Shown here: one piece after another, positions 1-8,637 of the stretch
Position numbering within the stretch: the first letter of the stretch is position 1
Layout: each line of letters starts with the position of its first letter
Assembly: GCA_028281765.1 (NCBI GenBank)
Contig: JANQJF010000125.1
Span: forward strand, 56,388-120,387
From: Planctomycetota bacterium
Lineage (GTDB): Bacteria > Planctomycetota > UBA1135 > UBA2386
DNA length: 64,000 bases
Reading direction: 5' to 3'
Notes under the pieces: model-generated
What the model saw: the letters and a program-made list of their open reading frames with translations, nothing else
The model's database searches: none
Told to the model about the DNA's origin: nothing
Position numbers and translations under genes: made by a program

Positions 1-1487
1 ACCTCTGCGAGGGGCGCGGTGTCGGGAGTCGCGGTGGTGCCCTCGCGCGGCTCTACATCGCGACCGAGTTCGAGAAGTACGGTTTGCAGCCGGGCGGGCA
101 CGACGGATCCTGGGAGCAGCCGGTGCCCATCATCGGACTCACGGCGAAGGTCAAGACGCCGCTCACCGTGCGCGCGGCCGGTAGCGAAGTGCGGTTCACG
201 GCTCCGGAAGACTACACGGCGTCCGCCGCGCAGCCGGCGCAATCGACCAGCTGGCGTTCCGCACCGATCGCGTTCGTCGGGTTCGGGATTCACGCGCCCG
301 AGCAGAACTGGGACGACTTCAAGGGCTTCGACCTGAAGGGCAAGGTCGCGCTCGTGATGAACAACGATCCCGACTGGGATCCCGATCTGTTCGCGGGCAG
401 GACGCGGCTCTACTACGGGCGCTGGAGCTACAAGTTCGAAGAGGCCGCGCGTCGTGGCGCGGTCGGCGCGATCGTGATCCACACGACGCCGTCGGCGGGC
501 TACCCGTTCCAAGTGATCCAAGCGGGACAGGGTCGCGAACAGTTCTGGCTGCCGTTCGACGCGAACCAGCCGAAGCTGGAGATCCGTTCGTGGTGTTCGG
601 AAGACGCGGCGCGCCGCATTTGCGATCTCGGTGGCCGTGATCTCGACGCGTTGCGTCTCGCGGCCAAGAAGCGGGACTTTCAGCCGGTCGATCTCGGCGT
701 TCTCGCCGATCTCGAAACCGACAACACGGTGAAGGAAATCGAGGACGCGAACGTGCTCGGTGTATTGCCCGGCAGCGATCCGAAGCTGCGTGACGAAGTG
801 GTCGTGATCACCGCGCACTTCGATCACCTCGGCCGGGGACGGCCGAAGCGCGGAGACGACATCTACAACGGCGGCTTCGACAACGCGTCGGGCGCGGCCG
901 CGATGTTGAACATCGCGCGCGCGTGCTCGCAGCTACCGACCGCGCCGCGGCGCACGCTTCTGTTCCTCGCCGTCACCGCGGAGGAGTCGGGTCTGCTCGG
1001 TTCGAAGTTCTACGCGCGCAATCCGACGTACGCCGCGAAGCAGCTGGTCGCGAACTTCAACATCGACGGCATCAACATCTGGGGTGAAACGATCGACATC
1101 TCGATGATCGGTCACGGCAAGAACTCGCTCACGGATCTCGCAGGCAAGATCTGCAGCCGTCTCGGACGCGATCTGAAGCCGAACCCGCAGGTGGAGCTCG
1201 GGCTGTTCTATCGCTCGGACCACTTTTCGTTTGCGCGCATCGGCGTGCCGGCTGCTTACTTCAAGGCCGGCAGCGACTTCATCAAGAATCGCGAGGGCAA
1301 GCGCCGCGTGAAGCGTTCCTACACCGCGGTGCGCTACCACCAGCCGAACGACGAGTTCGACGAGCGTTGGGATCTCAGCGGTGCGGTCGCCGACTCGCGT
1401 CTGATCATGGAGTGCCTACTGGAGGCGGCGAATGCCGACGCGGCACCGACGTGGACGAAGGGCGACGAGTTCGAGAAGCTGCGCTGA
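1..1487 (+). CDS. M28 family metallopeptidase with PA domain, 5'-partial
   Basis: Exported-type zinc aminopeptidase of family M28; the frame is already open at base 3, so the start and any signal peptide lie outside the window. The first visible residues (LCEGRGVGSRGG, then YIATEFEKYGLQPGG) match the N-terminal cap of M28 enzymes. A protease-associated insert covers about bases 330-640. The two-zinc ligand pattern is complete: HFDH near 816, the Asp of GGFDNASGA near 879, the Glu pair of TAEESGLLG near 981, the Asp of NFNIDG near 1065 and the His of YRSDHFSF near 1220. It probably releases N-terminal amino acids from peptides in the periplasm or outside the cell. It converges on the next gene with a 16-nt gap. 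Family assignment is firm; the substrate is unknown. Confidence 0.93.
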   Translation, partial: LCEGRGVGSRGGALARLYIATEFEKYGLQPGGHDGSWEQPVPIIGLTAKVKTPLTVRAAGSEVRFTAPEDYTASAAQPAQSTSWRSAPIAFVGFGIHAPEQNWDDFKGFDLKGKVALVMNNDPDWDPDLFAGRTRLYYGRWSYKFEEAARRGAVGAIVIHTTPSAGYPFQVIQAGQGREQFWLPFDANQPKLEIRSWCSEDAARRICDLGGRDLDALRLAAKKRDFQPVDLGVLADLETDNTVKEIEDANVLGVLPGSDPKLRDEVVVITAHFDHLGRGRPKRGDDIYNGGFDNASGAAAMLNIARACSQLPTAPRRTLLFLAVTAEESGLLGSKFYARNPTYAAKQLVANFNIDGINIWGETIDISMIGHGKNSLTDLAGKICSRLGRDLKPNPQVELGLFYRSDHFSFARIGVPAAYFKAGSDFIKNREGKRRVKRSYTAVRYHQPNDEFDERWDLSGAVADSRLIMECLLEAANADAAPTWTKGDEFEKLR

Positions 1488-1503
1488 TCGCGCAGGCCTG
1501 TGA

Positions 1504-1860
1504 TCAGACCTTCGCGAACGTGTAGGTGATGCCGAGCAGCTTCACCTTGGCCTTCCCGAAGCGCGGGAACTTACCTTCCGCGTCGGGAGCCTTCTCCTTC
1601 TTGCGGGCGTCGAGCCAGAGCTTGGCCAGGTGCTCGGCGGCCGCCTTGTAGAACTTCGACTGGCCCTTGTTGTACTTCGGGTTCTCGTGCGGGTTCGGGT
1701 CGAACTTGTACTTCTGTACGCCCTTCTTGCTGCCGTTGACGCCGATCTGGATCCCGCGCGGACCCGCACCGCCCTTGGCGAGCTGCTGCTCTTGGTACTT
1801 GAACACGACCTCCGGGCGGCCGTTCTCACTCTTCTTGATGGTTCCGCTCACGACACCCAT
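1504..1860 (-). CDS. Small basic protein of unknown function
   Basis: This 118-residue protein is not one I recognise. It is rich in Lys and Gly, has no signal peptide or membrane segment, and reads smoothly with normal codon use from ATG at 1860. The N-terminal third (GVVSGTIKKSENGRPEVVFKY) has alternating hydrophobic residues that suggest beta strands, the middle is polar (FDPNPHENPKYNKGQ), and a helical stretch follows (KFYKAAAEHLAKLWLDARKK). The charge suggests nucleic-acid or ribosome contact, but that is inference. It lies alone between the convergent peptidase gene and the sulfatase gene on its own strand, 97 bases downstream of the latter. Confidence 0.7.
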   Translation of the reverse strand: MGVVSGTIKKSENGRPEVVFKYQEQQLAKGGAGPRGIQIGVNGSKKGVQKYKFDPNPHENPKYNKGQSKFYKAAAEHLAKLWLDARKKEKAPDAEGKFPRFGKAKVKLLGITYTFAKV

Positions 1861-1957
1861 GGCATGACCTCTCCGTAGTTGAATTCCGGGGACACCGCAT
1901 CATGCGACAATCGCGTCGCGGCGCGTTGGGTTTCTTCGGACGATGCGCGTCCGGTCT

Positions 1958-3406
1958 TCACCCTTGCCGCTTCTTCCCGGGCAACTCGTCGGCGGGGATC
2001 TCCCCATACGGTCGCGGCAATTGCGCCCCCGTTCGGCTCAGCCATTCCATCAGCATTTTCTGCAGCTCCGCGGCTCGGGCCGGCTCCTTCTTGTAGAGAT
2101 TCACCGACTCGCCGATGTCCGAGCTCAGGTCGAACAGCTCGTGGTCGTCGTTGTCGTGGTGGTGGATGTACTTGTAGTTCCCGCGGCGCACGATCGATCC
2201 CATGTCGTTCTTGCCGTGGTAGCAGTAGTGGGGGTAGTGCCAGTAGATCGCGTCGCGCTCGGGCGCGTCGTCGCCGGACGCGACGCCGAGCAGGCTCTCG
2301 CCGTCGAAGTCTTCGTTTGCGTATTCGATGCCGGCGGCGTCGAGGAACGTCGGCGCGAAGTCCATCGAGATGCCGGGTGTCGCATCCACGGCGCCGGCGC
2401 GCACGCGACCCGGCCAGCGCATCATCATCGGCACGCGGATCCCGCCCTCGTAGAGGTATCCCTTCGCGGCGCGTAGCGGATCCGCGACCGACGACCCCGG
2501 CATCTGCCCGTTGTCCGAGGTGAACACGACGAGCGTGTCGTCGGCGATCCCGAGTTCGTCGAGCGTGTCGAGCACGCGACCGACCGCGCGATCCATACCC
2601 TCGACCATCGCGCGGTATCGCGTCGCCATGTCGGGTTCCGTTTCGTCGGAGTACTTCGCGTAGAGATCCGCCGGCGCCTCGATCGGGTAGTGCACCGTGT
2701 AGGTCCAGTAGCAGAGGAAGAACGGGCGGCCGTCGTCGTGCGCGTTCGTCATGTAGTCGACGGCGTCCTGCGCGAGGAGGTCGGTCAAGTACTCGCCCTC
2801 TTTGCCGTTCTCGTAGTTCGGCATGCGGATCGGCGCGAAGAACGTGCCGGGTCCGCCCATCGCGTTCCCGGCGATGTTGACGTCGAATCCGTAGCTCTCC
2901 GGAAACAGCGACGTATCCTTCGTGCGCCAGTCGGCTCCGGCCAGATGCCACTTGCCGATGAACGCGGTTTGGTAGCCGGCGCTGCGCAGCTTCTGCGCGA
3001 TCGTCGGAACGCTCTTGTCGAGGACGTGGCTCGACTTGCCGGGACCCCACTCGCGTCCCCGTCGCTCGGCGTCACGCGGGCCGCGACGGTCGTAGAAGCT
3101 CCATCGGTCGGGGATGTGGTTGGTCACCTGCAGCCGCGCGGGCGCGCGTCCCGTGATGCACGCCGCTCGCGTCGGCGAGCACACCGGCGCCGCGGCGTAG
3201 AAGTCCGTGAAGCGCGTGCCCTGTTCGGCAAAGCGGTCGAGGTTGGGCGTGACGAACGCGTCGTTGCCCTGGGGCCGGATGTCCATCCATCCCAGGTCGT
3301 CGATCATGATGAAGACGATGTTCGGCGGCTCGGCGGGCGCTTCGTGCGAGGCGCAGGATGCAGCGGCGAGGACGCAAGAGAGCAGCAGCGGCGCCGTGAG
3401 CTTCAT
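1958..3406 (-). CDS. Sulfatase (arylsulfatase family), lipoprotein
   Basis: Type I sulfatase that would hydrolyse sulfate esters, most likely on polysaccharides or glycosaminoglycan-like substrates. The N-terminus is a lipoprotein signal with lipobox cysteine at residue 18 (LAAASC), so the enzyme should be membrane-anchored and exported. The metal-binding IDD lies at residues 35-37, and the formylglycine motif C76-S-P-T-R80 is intact, meaning it needs a formylglycine-generating enzyme. The 482-residue length is normal. No catalytically convincing FGE is in this window: the two FGE-like domains seen here lack the expected cysteines. Neighbouring genes give no polysaccharide-utilisation cluster, so the substrate cannot be inferred. 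Confidence 0.93.
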   Translation of the reverse strand: MKLTAPLLLSCVLAAASCASHEAPAEPPNIVFIMIDDLGWMDIRPQGNDAFVTPNLDRFAEQGTRFTDFYAAAPVCSPTRAACITGRAPARLQVTNHIPDRWSFYDRRGPRDAERRGREWGPGKSSHVLDKSVPTIAQKLRSAGYQTAFIGKWHLAGADWRTKDTSLFPESYGFDVNIAGNAMGGPGTFFAPIRMPNYENGKEGEYLTDLLAQDAVDYMTNAHDDGRPFFLCYWTYTVHYPIEAPADLYAKYSDETEPDMATRYRAMVEGMDRAVGRVLDTLDELGIADDTLVVFTSDNGQMPGSSVADPLRAAKGYLYEGGIRVPMMMRWPGRVRAGAVDATPGISMDFAPTFLDAAGIEYANEDFDGESLLGVASGDDAPERDAIYWHYPHYCYHGKNDMGSIVRRGNYKYIHHHDNDDHELFDLSSDIGESVNLYKKEPARAAELQKMLMEWLSRTGAQLPRPYGEIPADELPGKKRQG

Positions 3407-3418
3407 GGGTTCCGAGTT

Positions 3419-4102
3419 CTACTTGGAGCCGAAGTCCCGCCGCAACTTCCAGCGCCAATAGCCGTAGGCGAGGAGCCATCCGGTCAGCGCGTCCCATACG
3501 AAGTGCTGCTTGGTCGTCAGCGTCGTGATCGTGAGCGCGGTCCAGGTCAGCCAGATCCAGGCGAGCCAGTGTGGCCGCCAGCGTGAAACCGCGAGCGCGA
3601 TCAGTGCCGACTGCACGACGTGCAGACTCGGCCACGTGTTGAACGGCGGGTCGGCCCGGTGCAGCCATGTGTTCAGGTCGTGCGGCATGCCCGCTCCCTC
3701 GATCTCGGCACGCAGCGTCATCTCCGCGGGGGCGGCGACGAAGACGACGCAAGCGACCCCCGTCGTCACTGCCATGCCCGTGTAGAGCCGAAACAGGTCG
3801 CGGGCGCCCTCCGGGGTCTTCGGATACGTGAGCACCGGCAGCCAAAACGCCGCCTGATACACGAAGAAGTAGAACAGCACGGTCCAGGGCAAGTACGGCA
3901 CGCAGCGGTCCAAGGACAGGTCGCCGATCGTGAGCAAGACCGCCGGATCGAACGCGGTGACGCCTCGCGCCAGCGCGATCTCGTTCGTGACGGCGTACGC
4001 GCCGAAGATCACGAGCTGCGTCAGCACGAGCCCGACGCATGCGGCGCCGCGGTGATCGCGTGCTCGGGTTGCTAGCCCGCGCCAGAGGACTCGCTCAGTC
4101 AC
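3419..4102 (-). CDS. PAP2 superfamily membrane phosphatase
   Basis: Integral-membrane phosphatase of the PAP2 superfamily, acting on lipid phosphates or transferring inositol-phosphate-type head groups. About five or six hydrophobic segments are seen (around residues 23-37, 70-90, 106-124, 163-175, 180-196, 204-216). Motif 2 is WPSLHV with His161, and motif 3 ends in KQHFVWD with His200 and Asp204, which is the catalytic pair. Motif 1 is weak. Translation starts at GTG (4102) and overlaps the end of the Uma2 gene by eight bases (GTGACTGA), so the two are translationally coupled. The substrate is not predictable from sequence. Confidence 0.83.
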   Translation of the reverse strand: MTERVLWRGLATRARDHRGAACVGLVLTQLVIFGAYAVTNEIALARGVTAFDPAVLLTIGDLSLDRCVPYLPWTVLFYFFVYQAAFWLPVLTYPKTPEGARDLFRLYTGMAVTTGVACVVFVAAPAEMTLRAEIEGAGMPHDLNTWLHRADPPFNTWPSLHVVQSALIALAVSRWRPHWLAWIWLTWTALTITTLTTKQHFVWDALTGWLLAYGYWRWKLRRDFGSK

Positions 4103-4787
4103 TCGCGCTCTCGAGCGTGCGCACGAAATCCGCGTGGGCAGGAGAAGCGATGCCCGCCCGAATCTGTTCGATGACCGTTGCGATGCGATCGTCGAGCAGG
4201 GCGTCGACGTCGAGCCAGAGTCCGGGGAAGCCGCGGCTGCGGATCAGTCCGTCCGCGTCTCGGCTTATCGCGACGTAGGAGCCGCGTTCGAGCACGAACC
4301 AGTCGAGCGCGCCGTCGAGCACTCGCCACACGACGTACTCCGGTACTCCGTTGCGGCGGTACGCCCGGAACTTCTCGTGCAGGTCGATGCTCACGGAGCT
4401 GGCGGCGATCTCGACGACGAGCTCCGGCGCGCCCTCGATGTAGCCGTCCTCCGATAGGGATGTTTGGCCGCTACGCGTCGGATCGACGAACAGCGTCGCA
4501 TCGGGTTGGGGCTCATTGTCCATGTCCAGTCGGACAGTCGCGTCGTCGGACAGTCGTATGGCCGTGCTGCTCGCCGCGAAGACGCCGAGCGCCGTGACAA
4601 TGGCGGCGTGCGGCTGTCCGTGATGATCAGAGCGAACCGGCGACGCCACGTGCACGACTCCCTCGATCAACTCGGCGTGGAACGATTCGTGCATCGCCGC
4701 ATAGCGGCGTTCGAACTCGTCTCGCGTCAGGTGGTCGCCACTCGCCAGGATCGGCGGATCGGGAAACTGGGCTCGGAGTCGTGGCAT
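4095..4787 (-). CDS. Uma2 family (DUF820) PD-(D/E)XK nuclease-like protein
   Basis: Protein of the Uma2/DUF820 family, which has a restriction-endonuclease-like fold and is expanded in cyanobacteria and planctomycetes; the biological role is not established. Recognisable blocks are HAELIEGVV near the N-terminus, QPDATLF with the likely active-site Asp, PELVVEI with the Glu, and KFRAYRRNGVPEYVVW in the C-terminal half. I chose ATG 4787 (about 230 residues) because the longer open frame to 4925 runs into the 3' end of the methyltransferase gene and adds low-complexity sequence; GTG at 4799 is an alternative. It overlaps the PAP2 gene by eight bases. Confidence 0.85.
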   Translation of the reverse strand: MPRLRAQFPDPPILASGDHLTRDEFERRYAAMHESFHAELIEGVVHVASPVRSDHHGQPHAAIVTALGVFAASSTAIRLSDDATVRLDMDNEPQPDATLFVDPTRSGQTSLSEDGYIEGAPELVVEIAASSVSIDLHEKFRAYRRNGVPEYVVWRVLDGALDWFVLERGSYVAISRDADGLIRSRGFPGLWLDVDALLDDRIATVIEQIRAGIASPAHADFVRTLESASD

Positions 4788-4869
4788 CGAGGAAGACACG
4801 CGTAGATCCTTGGCGATTGTACATGGTTCCCCGTCAGGGGAACGGCTCGCTCCGATTCCGAACTGCGAT

Positions 4870-5487
<618 letters not shown>

Positions 5488-5503
5488 CGATGTTCTCGGG
5501 TCA

Positions 5504-5791
5504 CTAATGGGAGCCCAGTGCGAACAAGCAACCAGTGAGAAGAAGCGGTGGAGCTCCCGCGACGATCGCGCCCAGCGCGCGATGTCGACCCGTGGTTCCC
5601 AGCGCGATCGTGAACGTTCCCAGGACCATCGTGACGAGGGAGTCGAGCAGGGCGGGCACGACCACCGCATCGAGTGCGCATGACACACCGATGATCACGA
5701 GCATGGCCACGAGAATGTCCAGGCCTAGGCCGAGTCGCAGCATCCACCGACAGTCGCGCGCCCGTGTCTGAGGTGTTTCGAGGTGGCTCAT
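5504..5791 (-). CDS. Small membrane protein, hypothetical
   Basis: A 95-residue hydrophobic protein, not recognised. After a short polar N-terminus (MSHLETPQTRARD) it has about three hydrophobic stretches: LGLDILVAMLVIIGVSCALD, a following segment around VVVPALLDSLVTMVLGTFTIAL, and a C-terminal LGAIVAGAPPLLLTGCLFAL. ATG 5791 is chosen; an upstream in-frame ATG at 5818 would add nine residues. It lies 16 bases before the methyltransferase gene on the same strand and may be in the same transcript. The function is unknown, though its codon use and hydrophobic pattern argue that it is real. Confidence 0.6.
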   Translation of the reverse strand: MSHLETPQTRARDCRWMLRLGLGLDILVAMLVIIGVSCALDAVVVPALLDSLVTMVLGTFTIALGTTGRHRALGAIVAGAPPLLLTGCLFALGSH

Positions 5792-5893
5792 CGGTCCTGA
5801 CGCCGTGTACAGTATCATCGTGTCGCGCTCCCGCTACGAGTCCATCCTGAGGTTCCTCGCCTTCCCGCGAAGCCGTTTGCCCGGAGGGATGGT

Positions 5894-6457
5894 TTGATCG
5901 AGGTCGCGAGCGACGTGCGCGAACGCTTGTTCGACGGCGGCGAGCGCATCTGGCGCGAACATCGTGAACGGCTCGGCGGTCGGTTCTCGTCGTTCATCCC
6001 GGCGGACTACGAGGCGGCGTACGAGGCGCTGCTCGACGTGCGCGATCGCGGTGAGAGCTTCGTCGAGCTCGGTTCGGGGGCGGGCGTCATCACGATCCTC
6101 GCAGATCTACTGGGGTTCGATGCGTACGGAATCGAGATCGACGACTGGCTCGTCGGTCAGTCGACGGCGCTGGCCGACAGTCTCGAGTCGGACGCGCAGT
6201 TCGTCGCCGGGAGTTTCGTGCCGGTGTGGCTCCGGGAAGAAGTCGAGCACATGCCGGCGGACTTCTTGGCCGAGACGGAGGGCGCGGATGCATACGAGGA
6301 ACTCGGGATGCAGCTCCGGGACTTCGACGTGATCTATGACTACCACTGGCCGGAACAGGCGGATCTGCATGCGGATCTGCTCGCGCGGTGTGGGCGGCCG
6401 GGGGCGGTGGTGCTGCGGTTTGGGCACGTCGAGGGGTTCGAGGTGACGGAGCTGTAG
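5894..6457 (+). CDS. SAM-dependent methyltransferase-like protein
   Basis: A 187-residue protein with a Rossmann-type SAM pocket: FVELGSGAGVITIL at about residues 56-69 is motif I, and AYGIEIDDWLV carries the acidic ribose-binding residue. The later part (DFDVIYDYHWPEQ, then GAVVLRFG) fits motifs IV-VI. The start is TTG at 5894: a GGAGG ribosome-binding site at 5883-5887 sits six bases upstream, and the nearby ATG at 5889 is followed at once by a stop in its own frame. It is divergent from the small membrane protein gene. The substrate is unknown. Confidence 0.8.
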   Translation: MIEVASDVRERLFDGGERIWREHRERLGGRFSSFIPADYEAAYEALLDVRDRGESFVELGSGAGVITILADLLGFDAYGIEIDDWLVGQSTALADSLESDAQFVAGSFVPVWLREEVEHMPADFLAETEGADAYEELGMQLRDFDVIYDYHWPEQADLHADLLARCGRPGAVVLRFGHVEGFEVTEL

Positions 6458-6481
6458 GGGGCGCGGGGGCAGGGGCACGGG
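6457..6481 (+). other. G-quadruplex motif after the methyltransferase stop
   Basis: Four guanine runs of five, five, four and three bases separated by two- and three-base loops begin immediately after the stop codon. This satisfies the usual G3+N1-7 quadruplex pattern. Folding is predicted only from the pattern. Confidence 0.5.
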
Positions 6482-6794
6482 CAAGGACACGGGTCACCAT
6501 CGCGCAGGCGCAGGCGCATGCGCACGCGCAGCACGGGATTGGGGTGGCTGCAGGTGGTGGGGCGGCGTGTGGAAAAGTGGGAGGTCTTCCAGATTCTGTC
6601 GATCTTTTGATCGGCAGGAATTGGGGGGTGAGTGGGGACGGACACCGGCATGTTGGGGTTGGGGAGGGTTTGGGGTTTCGTTGAACGATTCTCCCCACAC
6701 TCTCGGCCGCAAAATGGCTGGCCGCGTCGTGGCGAACTTGCCGACAATACCGGCATCCCCAGCGATATGCCCGGCTCGCGCCGGGGAGGACTCC
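6458..6794. other. Gene-free leader region of the Ku operon
   Basis: No gene is supported in these 337 bases. The region holds two G-run clusters, an alternating purine-pyrimidine stretch at 6501-6530 centred on GCGCATGCGC, and a short hairpin at 6597-6616 (TGTCGATC, four-base loop TTTT, GATCGGCA). Base composition on the plus strand is unusually guanine-rich. It should contain the promoter for Ku, but I could not identify a convincing -35/-10 pair. Confidence 0.5.
6655..6675 (+). other. G-quadruplex motif upstream of Ku
   Basis: The sequence has runs of four, four, three and four guanines with loops TT, A and TTT, which is a compact telomere-like quadruplex pattern. It lies 120 bases before the Ku start codon and could affect promoter opening or act in the mRNA leader. 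Any function is inference. Confidence 0.5.
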
Positions 6795-7703
6795 ATGCCC
6801 CCACGCTCCAGTTGGAAGGGTTTCATCCGGCTCAGCCTCGTCTCCGTTCCGGTCAAGGCGTTCACCGCCAACTCGACCGGTGCCGAGATTCGGCTCAACC
6901 AGCTCCACGCCGACTGCAACAACCGCGTGCAGTACAAGAAGACGTGCCCCGAGCACGGCGAGCTGTCGAGCGACCAGATCGTCAGCGGCTACGAGTATGC
7001 GAAGGGTCAGTACGTCGTCATCGATCCGGCCGAGGTCGCGAAGCTGCGGCCGAAGGGGGATCAGTCGATCCAGGTGCACGGGTTCATTCCACCGGAGGAA
7101 GTCGACCCGATGTATCACGCGGGCAAGAACTACTACCTGATCCCGGACGGGCCGGTCGGGCAGAAGCCGTACGCGCTGCTGCGCGAGGGTATGGTCGACC
7201 GCGGCGTGCACGCGCTCGCGCAGGTCGTCCTGTCGGGCAAGGAGCAGCTCGTGATGCTGCGGCCGAACGACGAGTTGATCGTCATGACGGTCCTGCACCA
7301 GGACGCGAAGGTCAAAGGCATCGACGGCTTCCGCGACGAGATCGTGGAGACCGAGCTCACCAAGGAAGAGAAGAAGCTCACGAACACGTTGATCGACGCG
7401 TCCAAGATCGAAGACTTCGACTACGCGTCGTACAAGGACAACTACGTCGAGAAGTTGACCGAGGTCATCCAGGCGAAGGTCGACGGCCAGGAGATCGTGC
7501 AGGTCGCCGATCCCGAAGAGCCGAAGATCATCAACATCATGGACGCCCTCAAGGAGTCGGTCGCGCGTGCGCAGGCCGAGCTCGTCGAGGACACGCCCGT
7601 GAAGAAGACGGCGGCCAAGAAGACCGCCAAGAAGAGCGCCGCGAAGAAGAAGATGGCGCCGAGCGCGAAGCCGAAGACCGCGCGCCGCAAGAAGAGCGGC
7701 TAG
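6795..7703 (+). CDS. ku: Ku protein, non-homologous end joining
   Basis: Bacterial Ku (302 residues) forms a ring-shaped homodimer on DNA double-strand breaks and recruits the NHEJ polymerase and ligase. The core beta-barrel sequence is typical: WKGFIRLSLVSVPVKAF at the N-terminus, a Cys-containing segment (CNNRVQYKKTCPEHGEL), GYEYAKGQYVVIDP and YYLIPDGPVGQKPYALL. The C-terminal tail from about residue 268 is a lysine/alanine-rich extension (KKTAAKKTAKKSAAKKK), seen in some bacterial Ku proteins and able to bind DNA non-specifically. ATG 6795 follows a strong GGGGAGGA site at 6783-6790; upstream in-frame sequence is not Ku-like. The ligase gene begins six bases after the stop, so the two form an operon. 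Confidence 0.97.
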   Translation: MPPRSSWKGFIRLSLVSVPVKAFTANSTGAEIRLNQLHADCNNRVQYKKTCPEHGELSSDQIVSGYEYAKGQYVVIDPAEVAKLRPKGDQSIQVHGFIPPEEVDPMYHAGKNYYLIPDGPVGQKPYALLREGMVDRGVHALAQVVLSGKEQLVMLRPNDELIVMTVLHQDAKVKGIDGFRDEIVETELTKEEKKLTNTLIDASKIEDFDYASYKDNYVEKLTEVIQAKVDGQEIVQVADPEEPKIINIMDALKESVARAQAELVEDTPVKKTAAKKTAKKSAAKKKMAPSAKPKTARRKKSG

Positions 7704-7709
7704 CCGTAG

Positions 7710-8630
7710 ATGCCGGAGCTGCCGGAGTTCGTCGCGCCGATGCTCGCCAAGCGCGGGCCAGCGTTCGACTCCGACGACCACGTCTTCGAGATCAAGTGGG
7801 ACGGCATCCGCGCGATTACGCTTCTGGACGAGTCGGGTCTGCGCGGGTTTACACGGAACCGGAACGAGCTGACGGCTCGCTATCCCGAGCTCGAGTGTCT
7901 GCGCGCTCTGCCTCCGGGAGTCGTTCTCGACGGTGAGCTCGTCGCGCTCTTGGACGGGCGGCCCGACTTCGAGACCGTGCTACGACGCGAGCAGGCGCGG
8001 GATCCTGAACGCATCGCGGGGCTCGTGCGCTCCGTGCCGATCACCTACATCGTCTTCGACGTCATGTACGTCCACTACGAGTCGGTCTGCGACGAGCCGC
8101 TGCGTACACGGCGGGACCTGCTCGAACAGTTGTGTGACAGCATCGAGGACTCGCGCATCCTCATGTCGGACGGCATCGTCGGAGGCGGGAGGGCTTACTT
8201 CGACAGCGCGTGCGAGCGCGGGCTCGAGGGCGTCGTCGCGAAGCGGCTCGACAGTCGCTACCTGCCGGGGCGGCGCACCGATGCGTGGACGAAGTGCAAG
8301 CGCACCCAGCTACTGCACTGCGTCATCCTCGGCTACCTGCCGTCCGAAGACGATCCGAACGACTTCAAGAGTCTGGTCGTCGGCGCGCAGGGTGACGATG
8401 GCGCGTTGCGAGTCGTCGGCCGCGTGGGTTCGGGGATCCGAACCGATACGCGCGCGAGGCTCAATCACGAGCTCCGCGCGCAGACGCTGGACGCGCCGAT
8501 CGTGCCGAGCACCGAGGCTGCGGTCTGGGTCGAGCCGACGTTGTTCTGCAAGGTCAGCTTCCTCGAGTTCACGCGCGGCGGCACGATGCGGGCGCCGGTT
8601 TTCGAAGGACTGGTCGACGACGGAGGCTGA
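7710..8630 (+). CDS. Stand-alone ATP-dependent DNA ligase (LigD-ligase type)
   Basis: A 306-residue ATP-dependent ligase that would seal nicks or ends held by Ku. The nucleotidyltransferase motifs are complete: motif I EIKWDG with catalytic Lys29, the Arg after it (GIRA), the VVLDGELVA segment, YIVFDVMYV, motif IV EGVVAKR, and motif V WTKCK. A C-terminal OB-like domain follows (VGRVGSGI, later CKVSFLEFTRGG). It has no polymerase or phosphoesterase domain, unlike full LigD. Its position directly behind Ku, together with the catalytically degenerate ligase domain in the LigD-like protein at 16131-18161, suggests it supplies the ligation step. It converges on the kinase gene with a seven-base gap. 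Confidence 0.95.
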   Translation: MPELPEFVAPMLAKRGPAFDSDDHVFEIKWDGIRAITLLDESGLRGFTRNRNELTARYPELECLRALPPGVVLDGELVALLDGRPDFETVLRREQARDPERIAGLVRSVPITYIVFDVMYVHYESVCDEPLRTRRDLLEQLCDSIEDSRILMSDGIVGGGRAYFDSACERGLEGVVAKRLDSRYLPGRRTDAWTKCKRTQLLHCVILGYLPSEDDPNDFKSLVVGAQGDDGALRVVGRVGSGIRTDTRARLNHELRAQTLDAPIVPSTEAAVWVEPTLFCKVSFLEFTRGGTMRAPVFEGLVDDGG

Positions 8631-8637
8631 GCGAAGA

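Noticed and set aside
6501..6530. GCGCA-type short repeats as a CRISPR-like or satellite array
   Set aside because: Units are only about six bases, imperfect and without spacers; simple alternating sequence explains it.
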